DNA from: Mesostigma viride
Taxonomy: Eukaryota > Streptophyta > Mesostigmatophyceae > Mesostigmatales > Mesostigmataceae
Reading direction: 5' to 3'
Assembly (NCBI GenBank): GCA_009746045.1
Contig: RPFO01000082.1
Span: forward strand, 4,594,741 to 4,656,740
Length of the DNA: 62,000 bases
Positions within the stretch are counted from its first letter, which is position 1, and each line of letters begins with the position of its first letter. This document shows, one piece after another, positions 32,366 to 47,300 of this stretch. The notes under the pieces are model-generated. The model made no database searches and had not been told where the DNA came from. It was given only the letters and a program-made list of their open reading frames with translations. The position numbers were made by a program, and so were the translations under genes.

Positions 32366-35300
32366 CTACTCATCATCCTCGTCGTCATCCTCCACGATGG
32401 ATGGGAGGGATCCCTCGCTGTCCACCTCGCTGTCGTCATCCATGCCGACTGCCGGCAACGGCCTCGCAGCAGCGGCGCCAGAATCAAGATTCCCTGCTGC
32501 AGCACCGTGCTCCGCGTGCAGGCCTATGCCCAGGCTAGCCCCTGGAACCTTGCCACTCTTGCCCTCGCTATCATCCCCTAGTCCCCCCGGTAATTGTGTA
32601 CTGGTCGCTTCGGGGCCATTTGTCCTGCCCTTATTCTTGCCCCGTGACTCCCCACCCCCTACATCGCCCTGCTGCACCCGGTCAGCCGCACTCGCCGATG
32701 CCACCTTTGAGTCCCCAAATTTCCCAACCGGACCTGACTTGCCCGCACTTCCCCCAACCCTTCCCTCCCCACCGCTTGCCAGGGCGGCATCACCTGCCGC
32801 TCCAACAGGGTCCCTGGTCCCCGCAGCACCGGCAGGCCTCCCACCTCCCTGCTTCCCCAAAGCAGCATTGCCGTCCAGGCCCTTGCTGCCCTCGGTGGCC
32901 CTGCCCCCACCTTGCGCGGGCCCAGGCACTCCTCCCACGGAAGCAGGAACCGCAGGGACCCTGGCGGCTGCGCCAGAATGGGCCGCCGGTTTCACTGCCT
33001 TGCCACGGCATCCGTCACTTTCGTCCGCGTCCATGTCATCCGCCTCATCGTCCCCCGCGCTCCTGACCCCTGGCACACGGGCGCCCGCCCGGTGCGCGTC
33101 CAGCACCTCCTCCACTTCCTCCCACGGACTGGCGTCTGTCCCCAGCCTCGCGCGCTTGTGGGCGCCCCCCCCGCTGTTGCTGCCCCCCATCGCCCCACCC
33201 TCGTCATCAAGGTCTTCGGGGAAGAGGGGTGGCGGCACCCGGCGTGGCGCCGCGCGCGGGTGCAGGATGGCTTCCAGCGCTGCGATGGCTGAGACGCAGA
33301 AGGTGGACAGCGCAGGGGAGCCCTCCGAGCGACCTGCGGGGTGGGGCGCAGGAAGAGTTCCACGGAACAAGTTTTCCCACGGGAAAATTCCGCAGTTTAG
33401 TGTGTGAGGGCAAGGCCGTTCAAATAGCAACACGTGCGTTCACGGTGGTACCGTGTTCGAAAGACATGCGCACCGGGAAGTGCTCGGAAATAGACGAAAA
33501 GAGGGCGGACACTGCAAGGAAATCAACCAAGGCAATGCAGTGAACTAAGAAGCTACGGGCCATAGGAATCACACATCACAATCCGGTGCAATAATGGCAA
33601 GGCATCCGGATGTCAGAACGGGGGGGGGGGGGGGGGAGCACGTTGCCTTGCCGCGAATTTTGAATCCACAGGAGGTGGAGTATCCACCCAGCTGGAAGCA
33701 ACTCTGGTGTACAACACAATGCCTTCACCTCCAAATCCATCCTGGCAGTGAAATGATTTCCTTTCAAAGCACGTGGGGGGACCTTCCCGTTGAAACAAAA
33801 GAGATGTCGAGGCTTTTCTACGCAAGAGCACAGCAGCAGCAAATTTACACAGCAGCCTGCACACCAAGTAAAAGCGCACCAAGCAGTCACTGCTGCCGCA
33901 CCTCGTTGGAACAGCCGCAGTGCCGTGGTCAGGAAGGGCGCGCTCGTGTGCGCGCGGGGCACGGTTACAGATGACAGCAGCGCCTGGTGGGCCGCGAGGC
34001 AAACCCGTTCGGTGGGCGCCCACCAGCCGGCGGCGCCGCCACATGTCGCGTCCTCCTCGCGCCGCGACGCCAGCTGGGACGCGGATGCCAGCGCTGCGCG
34101 CGCGACCGCGGCGTCCAGCAGCGCGCGGAAGCGTTCTGGGACCAGGGATCCCGCCTGGTGGCACCTCGCACGGGACAGGGCGGGGCAAGAAACGTGTGTA
34201 CGAGGTGACAGTGGCTAGGAGAAAAAGATGGGAAACAAGGCAAGGAATATGATGGGGGGGGGGAGATGGGGGGAGGAAATGCTACATGGAGTCTAGCACA
34301 GTGTATCAGTAAGTCCGGAAGTAAATACGTGCGTGTCATGCGCATGGGCATGCGACGGAGTACTATGTTAATCTCATTAGGAAATAATTACACGAAGGTT
34401 ACAAATATCGTCTGCATCATGCCCCAACCATATAGTCAGTAGAGGTACACTGTATCAACTGTAATGTTGATGAGTATAGCTAGTGGCAAGTGGATGCAGT
34501 TTCTGCATTCATTCTCGCCCGGTGTGTGTGGACATGTGTATCCCATTACCAATATAGGAGGAGGATGCCACATTTACTGGACGCTTCGATATGGTCCTTG
34601 GGTGGCTGTGGACACCATGCGTCCTTTAACTGCCAGATACGTAACCGCATACCCCTGTAGGAGCCGCCTTCGCAAATGTCTCCCCATCTTTACACTGCTA
34701 GCTTACATGACTCCTTTCCGCACACTGCTAGCTTTGACGCCCTTACCTCCACATCCAAACATGTGTGCAGTGACACCCAGGCACACGTGCACAAGCACAC
34801 GCACAAATGCCCATGCCCACCCAGAGCACCCTGAGAGAGAACAGGAGCAAATGTCGGGTGAGGCATGAGTGTAATGTGTTGGAGCGGGCCCACAGGACGT
34901 ACCGTGACAAGCAGCAGGTTTATGGTCGCGAGCGCCTCCTTCTGCACCCCAAGCGTGACCCCCCCGGTGCCCTCGCCGCCGCTGATGCCGCTTCCTCCAC
35001 TGCTGCTACTCGCAAGGGTGTAGTCGGAGGCAGACCCCTGGGCGCCACCCTTGCGCTTGTTCTTCTTTCCGCCGGCATCACCGCCGGTGTCGCCTCCCAC
35101 AGTGCTGGGGACCCTGCAGGGTTGGAAGGCGGGGTGGCAGTGGCAGGGTGGGGTGTAAGTACCTTAGCAAGCGGTGCAATTCACCAAGGGGTAAAAGGCA
35201 CGAAAAAGTGGCGGGGGGGGGGGGGGGGGAGCGCAGAACTGCGACAGAAGGCACACATGAACAGTAGGACAGAGGCAGTGAATTTTAAAGCAAGTGTCCT

Positions 35301-38300
35301 ACCATCTCATTATAGAATACAACTATGGTCACAGAACCACAAATTTAGAAGTTTTTATACCTGAAAGAGAGTACAACCGAAATGGGGAAACATGAAGTTT
35401 CCCTCATTTCCACAAAAGGCGTGCGACAGGGAATTTCGTGCGAGCAGGAAACGGGGTGGGGAGAGCCAACTGCACCCTCATCTGCACCCTCATCTACGAC
35501 ATCTGCCATGCTCGGAGGAGCAGGGGGTACGACCGAGGGGTCATATCCCGCAGGGGAGATGGAGGAGAGATTACCGTTGGCCACCCTGCGAGGCTGCCAC
35601 CGACAAGTCCCGCAGCACCTGGGTCACCAGGGGGGCCGCGAGCTGCAGCGCAAATCCTGGGAAATATGCGGTGAAAAGGCGGGTGTATGCAGGGTCCGGC
35701 ACAAAAGGGGGGCAGCGTCAGCATTATCCATAGCCATAGCCAAGCATTAGCTCAGTCATCATCGTCACCAGCATGGCCAAAGACGTGGCAAGGGAATGGG
35801 TGTTGTCGAAGGAGTCAAGCAGCTCACCAGAACCATGCGTGCAGCGTGTTCAACACGTGTGCATGCCCTAGCAGCGCCTAAATAGGCAATCTTTTAGGCT
35901 GACATCACAAACGCTACAGTAGGATTACATGACAAGTAATGTAGAGGTTCTTGCGAGCATGCGGGACTCGGATACATGGTCAAGATGGCAAAGATGACGC
36001 TCTGAACGCCTATGTACTCGCTAGAGTATCCAAATGGCTCCCTTTCAAGCATCTCCTATCTACTCGCTAGAGTATCCAAATGGCTCCCTTTCAAGCATCT
36101 CCTATCTACTCGCTAGAGTATCCAAATGGCTCCCTTTCAAGCATCTCCTATCTACTCGCTAGAGTATCAAAATGGCTCCCTTCAAGCATCTCCTATCTAC
36201 TCGCTAGAGTATCAAAATGGCTCCCTTTCAAGCATCTCCTATCTACTCGCTAGAGTATCCAAATGGCTCCCTTTCAAGCATCTCCTATCTACTCGCTAGA
36301 GTATCCAAATGGCTCCCTTTCAAGCATCTCCTATCTACTCGCTAGAGTATCCAAATGGCTCCCTTTCAAGCATCTCACCAAAACCCCAAGCCCACCCGCA
36401 CGGCTGACAAAGGACTTGTGCTGGCAACCGTTCCTCACAAGACCCCACGCCGGTCAGCATGCGTGTGTAGTGGCTAGTTATGCTATGCTCTATAATGCTG
36501 TTGTAAACGTGCGGCTAGGAAAGGAGCCTCAACTGACCCCACGCCTACCAGCCTGGCTGGCTGCAGTACACCAAGCATAATGCTATAGTAAGTAATGCTA
36601 TAGTAACCTTGCACCAGTAAACAACCCTCACCTGACCCCAGGCCGGCCAGCATGGCCTGCGTTGTCTGGTAGAGGCGCTCCCTCACGGTGCCGGTGCCCT
36701 GCGACGTGTGGGCCAGTGACGGCGTGCCACATCGCCGCAGGCAGTCGGCTAGCAGCCGCGCGATGAAGCCGGAATGAGGGAGCAGGTGCCTGCGGTGGTG
36801 GTGGAGGTGTGTGGGGGGGGGGGCGGGGGGGGGGGCGGGATAACAGGATAGGCAGGGAAGGAAGAAGAACAAGAGGGGGATTACAGGGGGTCGTTTGGGG
36901 GAAATTGCAAGGGGTGGGTGGGCCGCGGGGCTGGAGTGCATGGGTAGCAGGAGGGGGAGGGAAGGAGGAGGAGAATGGGGGAGGGTTCAACGATTGACAT
37001 AATCGTGACAACCAAGCACAGCTACTCTGCTGCACCACCAGAAAGCACTGAATCAGAATAAATGCTAGAAGTGGGGGCATGCGGGCACGTCTACAAATGG
37101 TGATGGATAAACCATATGGGTAAACCATATGGTGATGGATAAACAACGAAGCTTCAACAAAGGCACTGCACCTATCGGGACCCATCAATCCCTATCCCTA
37201 CCAGGCACTACCGACTCCTGCGCCTCTCTATCTTCACATCCCCTCACGGCCTCACCTCTTGGCGGCGTGGAGCAATGCCTCCAGCAGCGACAGCGCCTCC
37301 AGGTGGAGCACAGGGAGGGCCTCCCAGGTGGCGAAGCGGTGCTTGGGGTCCGCCGCACCCAGCAGGTTGCCACGGCCGCCGCCCGCCGATGACCCTTGCG
37401 GCGCAAACGGATCGGCTCGCACGGCACTGCCGTCGACGGAGAGGATGCGCGAGGTGAGGCCGAGGACGAGGTGGCAGGGGAGCGGCACCTGGCCAGGGTG
37501 GGCACACGGGTGAGGGGACAAGCATGGGAGGGGCGGGGCGATGGCCAGATGAGGAGAATGAGGTGACGAGGATGACAGGGGGGCCATGAAAGGAAAGAGG
37601 GAACGTGAGTGAGCAAAGACTCTTGCGGCGATGCGGGCACATCTGTGGCAAGGACTCTTGACAGTTTATGGATGCATGCGCATGCGACCATGCAGCAAAC
37701 GAGTAGCCATCTGGAAGGCATGGGTGCATTGAGATTTGAAGGAGCTTGAACCCACGATAGACACCCCATCCTGCACATAATCCCATACCCCATCACTAAT
37801 ACTACTCTTTTTCTAGATTAAGGCCCCCTCCGCTACATCATCCTTGGCCCCCTCACCGCAAAGCGCAGCGACCGCGCCATGCAGCCCTTGAGGGATGCCA
37901 GCAGCGCGGTGATGCGCGGCAGTAGCGCCGGCAGCCGGCCATCCGCCAGCCCTGCAGCATCACCCGGCAGTTTGGGCGCAAAATCACACAAAAGGGGAAG
38001 AACGACGACGGATTATGGACAAACCGCCAGGAGAGAGAAAGAAAGAAACGCAGGAGGGCCCAGGCTCCAGCTGCGGTTCCGTGACCGAATGCATGCATCG
38101 CTCCACGTAGCAATGCAATGCAATGCTGATACTTGACCTGAGTCAGCACTTTTCTCTGGCACCCAAGGGGACCGTGTGCCTGTGGCAAAGCTTCATCTAC
38201 GTTGAGCTCCGTGCGCATGACAGAAATGACACAAATCACAGTCTAGTTTACAAGCACCTGGGTTCTATATTTACAAGCATCGCAGCCCAATCAATTGCAG

Positions 38301-41300
38301 GCCGGGGTGGGAACTCACGTGCCGGGGGCGAGTAGCCAGCGAGCTCCGGCGTGCCCTCGGCGCTCCCTTGGGGCGCCAGTTGCGCGACGGCCGCGTCGTG
38401 CTGCGATGCTGGCAACCGCGACAATATCAACGGGCAAGCGCCAACACGCAAGGGGCACACCCCAAGATACAAGGCACGCGACAGCACCCAGTTGTTTCGC
38501 ACTGCTATGTCTTGGCGTCAGAAATGCGATAAAGCTACTTTCTGATGCTAGCAACCCTGCGTTCAAGCCACCTACTCCATCATGCGAACCTTGTGCCGTT
38601 ACGCTACCATTATAGCCACCGACCGAGGGGTCGCCCAGCGAGGCTCTAGGACAGCCACTGACCTGTGCCTTATGCTAACATTAAAGCCACCGAGCGAGCA
38701 AGCGCCCGGCGAGGCTCCAGGATAGCCATTGACCTGTGGTCAGTCGTTCGCTCATTTCTGCCCTTACAGCACAGTTTTCATCACGAATTCGTATCCCATT
38801 CCTCCAAGTCCTTATCATCACTCAAGCGCAACCGCGCTTTCGCTCGCCCTGCCACCTCACCTTGCGCGTGCATACAAGCTTCCTTAACAAACAGACTCTG
38901 TCCAACGTATTTGCGTTCTCGATCGAGCGACGGATCCAGCGAACAAAACCCGCACCCTCACCGTGCTCCATGCCCGCAAACGCCACGCGGCATTCGGTGT
39001 GCAGCGCCAGCATAATCTTGCGCACCAGCATCATCCACGCTGAGGCATCCCCCTGGATGCGGGGCAGCTGCGACAGGCACGACGCGCACGCCTGCGTGAG
39101 GCGGGGCAGGGAGATCGGAGCGGATGGCGACATAAGAGGTAGGGGGATGGCGACACAAGAGGTGGGCGGATGGCAGCACAAGAGGTGGGCGGATGGCAAC
39201 ACAAGAGGTGGGCGGATGGCAACACAAGAGGTGGGCGGATGGCAACACAAGAGGTGGGCGGATGGCGACACAAGAGGTGGGCGGATGGCAGCATAAGAGG
39301 TGGGCGGATGGCAACACAAGAGGTGGGCGGATGGCAACACAAGAGGTGGGCGGATGGCGACACAAGAGGTGGGCGGATGGCGGCATAAGAGACCAACTAA
39401 GCTCGGCAGGGGCACCATCTTAAGGACTGTGGTGGCCATGAGTCCTGGGGGTGCTGTGGGTGAACCCTGAGGTTGCCGCTGAAATGCCCCGGAGGTTTCA
39501 AGTCTTGTGACGAGAATGGTCACTGTGACTGCTCAAGTACTTAAGCCATGCAAGCCATTGCGTGATCAAATGGTGCCACGCCTCCCCACCCCGCGGCCAC
39601 GACTTCCCACCCCACCGCCACGCCTCCCCACCCCACTGCCACGCCTCCCCACACCACCCCCACGCCTTCCCACCCGACCGCAGGGATGCTCACCGCGAAC
39701 TAATGAGCGTTCCAGAAATGTTGCCGATGGGGCAGGCCCACAAGAGCATGGAGGTCTGGCGAAGGGCACCTACTATTGTCATATAATAGGCACTTCTAGC
39801 GCACAGACCATCCTGCAAACAATGTTTTGCCTAGGGTATATTCCAGTCACTGGTGTGTGCGCCTATGTTGTATTCCTTATGGTCTATTCCTGTTACTGGT
39901 GTGTGCGCCTATGTTGTATTCCTTATGGTCTATTCCTGTTACTGGTGTGTGCGCCTATGTTGTATTCCTTATGGTCTATTCCTGTTACTGGTGCTTGCGC
40001 ACGCACCATCTGCAGCCGTGGCCGCTTGCCCTCCGCCATCATGCGCGTCACCAGCGACTCCTCGAGCTGTCGTTTGGGCCATCACGCGCACCCCAAACAG
40101 TGTTGACCCAGAAACACAGGTGCCAAGGCAGCGACATCACGTAGATCCCGGCGCACACAGCGCGTGTACCCCTCAATATGGGAGCACAAGTGGCAGGGAA
40201 GCCCAGTGGGAGAGGCCCGGACGGATGCGAGATCCACAACACCACAGGATGCATACACCTGGGCATCATTATGGGCACCGTGCACGCATGGCAGGCTGAA
40301 AGGGCAGTCGTGTCGGGTGGAAAGGCCTCTCAAGTGCAATACAGAGGTGGGCAGGCGGCTATCTAACTAAAGGACAAGCATTCACCACGTGGAAACTGCT
40401 GTCGTAGGTGAGGATAATCACCACATGGCAACTGCTGTCGTAGGTGAGGATAATCACCACATGGCAACTGCTGTCGTAGGTGAGGATAATCACCACGTGG
40501 AAACTGCTGTCGTAGGTGGGGATAATCACCACATGGCAACTGCTGTCGTAGGTGAGGATAATCACCACATGGCGGCTGCTATCGTAGGTGGGATAATCAC
40601 CACATGGCGGCTGCGATCTAATGCACAACATCCAAAACAAGATGGTGAGTTGTTCTCATGTCGTGTGTACAAATCCATTGCCAGCTACTCCGAGTACCCA
40701 AGTACAAGACAGTGCGTGCCCCATTGATGGGTCACGGGAGGTCTGCCCAAAAGGAGAGATGATGTCGTCGTCATCATTGATGTTGATGTCTAATCCTGCA
40801 ACCATGGACATTTCGCGACTGGGGACTTGTGACGAGTGAAAGAATCAGTCCCCACCGGTTTCAAGATGCGCTGACAGGTGGAGGAGGTGGGCAACAAATT
40901 TAAGGGTTGAAAAGCCGGGGGCAAAAAGAAAAGAATAGAAAATGCTTTGTAGATTGCAACCGTTCGGGTGTGTGTGAAGACCGGAAATTGGCTGCTACTG
41001 TGACATGCCTAGAGGCACCGGAAAGGTTGTCATGGCAACAAGGTTGTAATAGCAACAAGACTGTAATAGCAACAAGGCTGTTATGGCAACAATGGGCGGG
41101 GCCCTAGACAGCCTAGCTATTGGCAGAAAGGTGCTAGATGCACAGGTGGCAGCACAACAGGTGGCAGCGCGACAGCTCCCTGGGCTCCCGACATCCCGCC
41201 CTGGCCCCCGCCGAAACTCACAAGTGCCACGTGGGGCTTCAGCGATGCAGGGAAGGCGGCTAGCACACCCGATAGGACCTCCAGCAGCGCACCAAACTTG

Positions 41301-44300
41301 GGGGCGGGGGAAGGGGGGGGGGGGGGGGCGGCGGAAGCAAGGAGGGTGGTTTGTGAGCGTATGCCCATGTGCCTCCCCGTACAGGGTTGCCATCCAGGAA
41401 ATGTTAATCTTGAGCATGGGTGAGCACACAGCATAACGAGCACCATACAGCAAGATACCATGGGAGTGTGCAGCATGGAGGGCAGGGGTCGTGGCAGGCG
41501 TAGGGGCCTTGGACAGCAGTGGCGACGTCCACCGCATGAGAAGAGGCGTGTGGAATGTGCCACACCTGTAACTATGCCGCAAAAGGCTGAAAATCGTCTT
41601 GAAAATTGCCTTGAACACCCCCTTGAAAATCGCCTTGAAAATCGCCTTGAAAATCGCCTTGACAATCGCCTTGAAAGTCGCCTTGAAAGTCGCATTAAAA
41701 ATCCCAATCTCCCCCCCTCCCCCCCTCCCCTCCCCCCCCCTCCCCCCTCCTTACCAACACAACCGACGCGTCAAGCCGTCAACGATGACACGCGCTACCA
41801 ACGTTTACGGCGGAGAATGCACCAGTGCTACACACAGGATGGTAATTTTAAAAAGAAAAATAGCATTTTTTGGATGGTAATTATTGGATGGTGTCTGCCA
41901 TCCAATCCCCTGCCCCATGCGCCTACCAGGTAAGCGCCTCGATGTATGCATGAGACCACAAAGGGCACTACGGGTTGCCGGGGTTCATCGAATGCATAGT
42001 GTCCGACATCAACGTTTATCGCCATGGCTTCACAAGGCACACCCATACGACACATATCAGGACGTACAAAACATGCATCTTGAGTATTCCATACTGCGAG
42101 GTAGTATGCATAGGGGCAGGCCACTTTGCATTATAGTCCATTGTATGGCACATCGCACAGTGTACGCGTGCACGGCAGACGGCCTCGCATTATGGGCGAG
42201 AAGAATACTAACTAGGAGGACACTGTACGGCGGACCGCTACCTGCGCATCGGTCGCGGTCGGCAGCTGCTGCGCCAGCGTGGACACCACCTTGCTGGCAG
42301 TGGCAGAGTGGGTGCGGTACAGCGCCTGGGCGCCTCCCGCCACGATGGCGGCCAGCCTGGCACAAGGGAAGACCGAGGAGGATGGCAGTGGCAGATGGCA
42401 GTGGCAGGGATCGAGGGTACCCAAAAGATGATGCAGAGGGAACTGGAGGAGTTGTCAACAAGTGATAAGATAATGGAAAGGCATTTACTAATCACGACAT
42501 CGAAACCAGGAAATGATCCTGACCAAGAGTCCTGATATGAACACTGTGGTAGGGAACAGATGACGCCGGAAAAAAAGAAACATAGAAACTACAACTTGAA
42601 GAAGAAGCTAACGTGTGAGTAGCATAGGGAAGCAAGACCAAGCAAACCGCAGCTGGGAGTAAATAAAGATAGATGACAAGCCAACGTGAGCAGTATGAGG
42701 GTTGGGTTTCATATAAATGTTGCAGAGAGGGTTGAGTGGTACCGCATCAGGTATGGGCTGCAAGTAGCAAGCTGCCCACTAGATAAACTGTGCTCTAAGC
42801 GGTGACTTAAATAGTCAAAATTAACCGAAAGGAAGCAACTAAAGAGTCGACGGAGGGAAGGTCCAACAGGTTCCCCAGTGTTTGGCTAGAGTGATCCTTC
42901 AAGCGGAGCGTGCATGCTGCGAAAGCCTTGCCCTGCCCATCCTGTGTATTAGATTGCATGTTCCCTCCTATCATAAGATACGATACCATTACAACATTGG
43001 GTGTTCCCTACTATTATAAGATACGATACCATTACAACATTGGGTGTTCCCTACTATCATAAGATACGATACCATTACAACATTGGGTGTTCCCCACCAT
43101 CATAAGATACGATACCATTACAACATTGGGTGTTCCCTACTAATATAAGATACGATACCATTACAACATTGGGTGTTCCCCACCATCATAAGATACGATA
43201 CCATTACAACATTGGGTGTTCCCTACTATCATAAGATACGATACCATCACAACATTGGGTGTTCCCCACCATCATAAGATACGATACCATTACAACATTG
43301 GGTGTTCCCTACTATTGTAAGATACGATACCATCACAACATTGGGTGTTCCCTACTATTATAAGATACGATACCATTACAACATTGGGTGTTCCCTACTA
43401 TCATAATATACTATACCATTACAACATTGGGTGTTCCCTACTATTGTAAGATACGATACCATCACAACATTGGGTGTTCCCTACTATTATAAGATACGAT
43501 ACCATCACAACATTGGGTGTTCCCTACTATTATAATATACTATACCGTTACAACATTGGGTGTTCCCTACTATTATAAGATACGATACCATTACAACATT
43601 GGGTGTTCCCCACCATCATAAGATACGATACCATTACAACATTGGGTGTTCCCCACCATCATAAGATACGATACCATTACAACATTGGGTATTCCCTACT
43701 ATCATAAGATACGATACCATCACAACATTGGGTGTTCCCTACTATCATAAGATACGATACCGTTACAACATTGGGTGTTCCCTACTATTATAAGATACGA
43801 TACCATCACAACATTGGGTGTTCCCTACTATCATAAGATACGATACCATTACAACATTGGGTGTTCCCTACTATTATAAGATACGACACCATTACAACAT
43901 TGGGTGTTCCCTACTATCATAAGATACGATACCATCACAACATTGGGTGTTCCCTACTATTATAAGATACGATACCATTACAACATTGGGTGTTCCCTAC
44001 TATTATAAGATACGATACCATCACAACATTGGGTGTTCCCTACTAATATAATATACTATACCATCACAACATTGGGTGTTCCCTACTAATATAATATACT
44101 ATACCATTACAACATTGGGTGTTCCCCACTATTATAATATACTATACCGTTACAACATTGGGTGTTCCCTACTATCATAAGATACGACACCATTACAACA
44201 TTGGGTGTTCCCTACTATCATAAGATACGATACCATTACAACATTGGGTGTTCCCTACTATTATAAGATACGATACCATTACAACATTGGGTGTTCCCCA

Positions 44301-47300
44301 CCATCATAAGATACGACACCATTACAACATTGGGTGTTCCCTACTATTATAAGATACGATACCATTACAACATTGGGTGTTCCCTACTATTATAAGATAC
44401 GATACCATTACAACATTGGGTGTTCCCTACTATTATAAGATACGATGCCATCACAACATTGGGTGTTCCCTACCATTATAAGATACGATACCATCACAAC
44501 ATTGGGTGTTCCCTACTATCATAATATACGATACCATTACAACATTGGGTGTTCCCTACTATCATAAGATACGATACCATTACAACATTGGGTGTTCCCC
44601 ACTATTATAAGATACGATACCATTACAACATTGGGTGTTCCCTACTATTATAAGATACGATACCATCACAACATTGGGTGTTCCCTACTATCATAATATA
44701 CGATACCATTACAACATTGCGTGTTCCCTACTATTATAAGATACGACACCATCACAACATTGGGTGTTCCCTACTATCATAAGATACGATACCATCACAA
44801 CATTGGGTGTTCCCCACCATCATAAGATACGACACCATTACAACATTGGGTGTTCCCTACTATTATAAGATACGATACCATTACAACATTGGGTGTTCCC
44901 TACTATTATAAGATACGATGCCATCACAACATTGGGTGTTCCCTACCATTATAAGATACGATACCATCACAACATTGGGTGTTCCCTACTATCATAATAT
45001 ACGATACCATTACAACATTGGGTGTTCCCTACTATTATAAGATACGATACCATCACAACATTGGGTGTTCCCTACCATTATAAGATACGATACCATCACA
45101 ACATTGGGTGTTCCCTACTATCATAATATACGATACCATCACAACATTGGGTGTTCCCTACTATCATAATATACGATACCATTACAACATTGCGTGTTCC
45201 CTACTATTATAAGATACGACACCATCACAACATTGGGTGTTCCCTACTATCATAAGATACGATACCATCACAACATTGGGTGTTCCCTACTATCATAAGA
45301 TACGATACCATCACAACATTGGGTGTTCCCCACCATCATAAGATACGATACCATTACAACATTGGGTGTTCCCCACCATCATAAGATACGATACCATTAC
45401 AACATTGGGTGTTCCCCACCATCATAATATACGACACCATTACAACATTGGGTGTTCCCTACTAATATAAGATACGATACCATTACAACATTGGGTGTTC
45501 CCTACTATTATAAGATACGATACCATTACAACATTGGGTGTTCCCTACTAATATAAGATACGATACCATTACAACATTGGGTGTTCCCTACTATTATAAG
45601 ATACGATACCATTACAACATTGGGTGTTCCCTACTATCATAAGATACGATACCATTACAACATTGGGTGTTCCCTACTATCATAAGATACGATACCATTA
45701 CAACATTGGGTGTTCCCTACTATTATAAGATACGATACCATCACAACATTGGGTGTTCCCTACTATTATAAGATACGATACCATTACAACATTGGGTGTT
45801 CCCTACTATCATAAGATACGACACCATTACAACATTGGGTGTTCCCTACTAATATAAGATACGATACCAATACAACATTGGGTGTTCCCTACTATTATAA
45901 GATACGATACCATTTTTACATTGGGTGTTCCCTACTATTATAAGATACGATACCATTACAACATTGGGTGTTCCCCACCATCATAAGATACGATACCATC
46001 ACAACATTGGGTGTTCCCTACTATTATAAGATACGATACCATTACAACATTGGGTGTTCCCTACCATCATAAGATACGACACCATTACAACATTGGGTGT
46101 TCCCCACCATCATAAGATACGATACCATCACAACATTGGGTGTTCCCTACTAGTATAAGATACGATACCATTACAACATTGGGTGTTCCCTACTATTATA
46201 AGATACGATACCATCACAACATTGGGTGTTCCCTACTATTATAAGATACGATACCATTACAACATTGGGTGTTCGCTACTATCATAAGATACGATACCAT
46301 TACAACATTGGGTGTTCCCTACTATTATAAGATACGATACCATCACAACATTGGGTGTTCCCTACTATCATAAGATACGATACCATCACAACATTGGGTG
46401 TTCCCTACTATTATAAGATACGATACCATTACAACATTGGGTGTTCCCTACTATCATAAGATACGATACCATTACAACATTGGGTGTTCCCTACTATCAT
46501 AAGATACGATACCATTACAACATTGGGTGTTCCCCACTATTATAAGATACGATACCATTACAACATTGGGTGTTCCCTACTATTATAAGATACGATACCA
46601 TTACAACATTGGGTGTTCCCTACTATCATAAGATACGATACCATTACAACATTGGGTGTTCCCCACTATTATAAGATACGATACCATTACAACATTGGGT
46701 GTTCCCTACTATTATAAGATACGACACCATTACAACATTGGGTGTTCCCCACTATTGTAAGATACGATACCATTACAACATTGGGTGTTCCCTACTAGTA
46801 TAAGATACGATACCATCACAACATTGGGTGTTCCCTACTATCATAAGATACGATACCATTACAACATTGGGTGTTCCCTACTATTATAAGATACGATACC
46901 ATCACAACATTGGGTGTTCCCTACTATCATAAGATACGATACCATTACAACATTGGGTGTTCCCTACTATCATAAGATACGATACCATCACAACATTGGG
47001 TGTTCCCTACTATTATAATATACGATACCATTACAACATTGGGTGTTCCCCACCATCATAAGATACGATACCATTACAACATTGGGTGTTCCCTACTATT
47101 ATAAGATACGATACCATTACAACATTGGGTGTTCCCTACTATTATAAGATACGATACCATTACAACATTGGGTGTTCCCTACTATCATAAGATACGATAC
47201 CATCACAACATTGGGTGTTCCCTACTATTATAAGATACGATACCATTACAACATTGGGTGTTCCCTACTATCATAATATACGATACCATTACAACATTGG

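Noticed and set aside
32397-33407. 336-codon plus-strand frame opposite the last PELP1 exon
   Set aside because: The minus strand continues the PELP1 reading phase from thirteen upstream exons and ends in the expected acidic tail.
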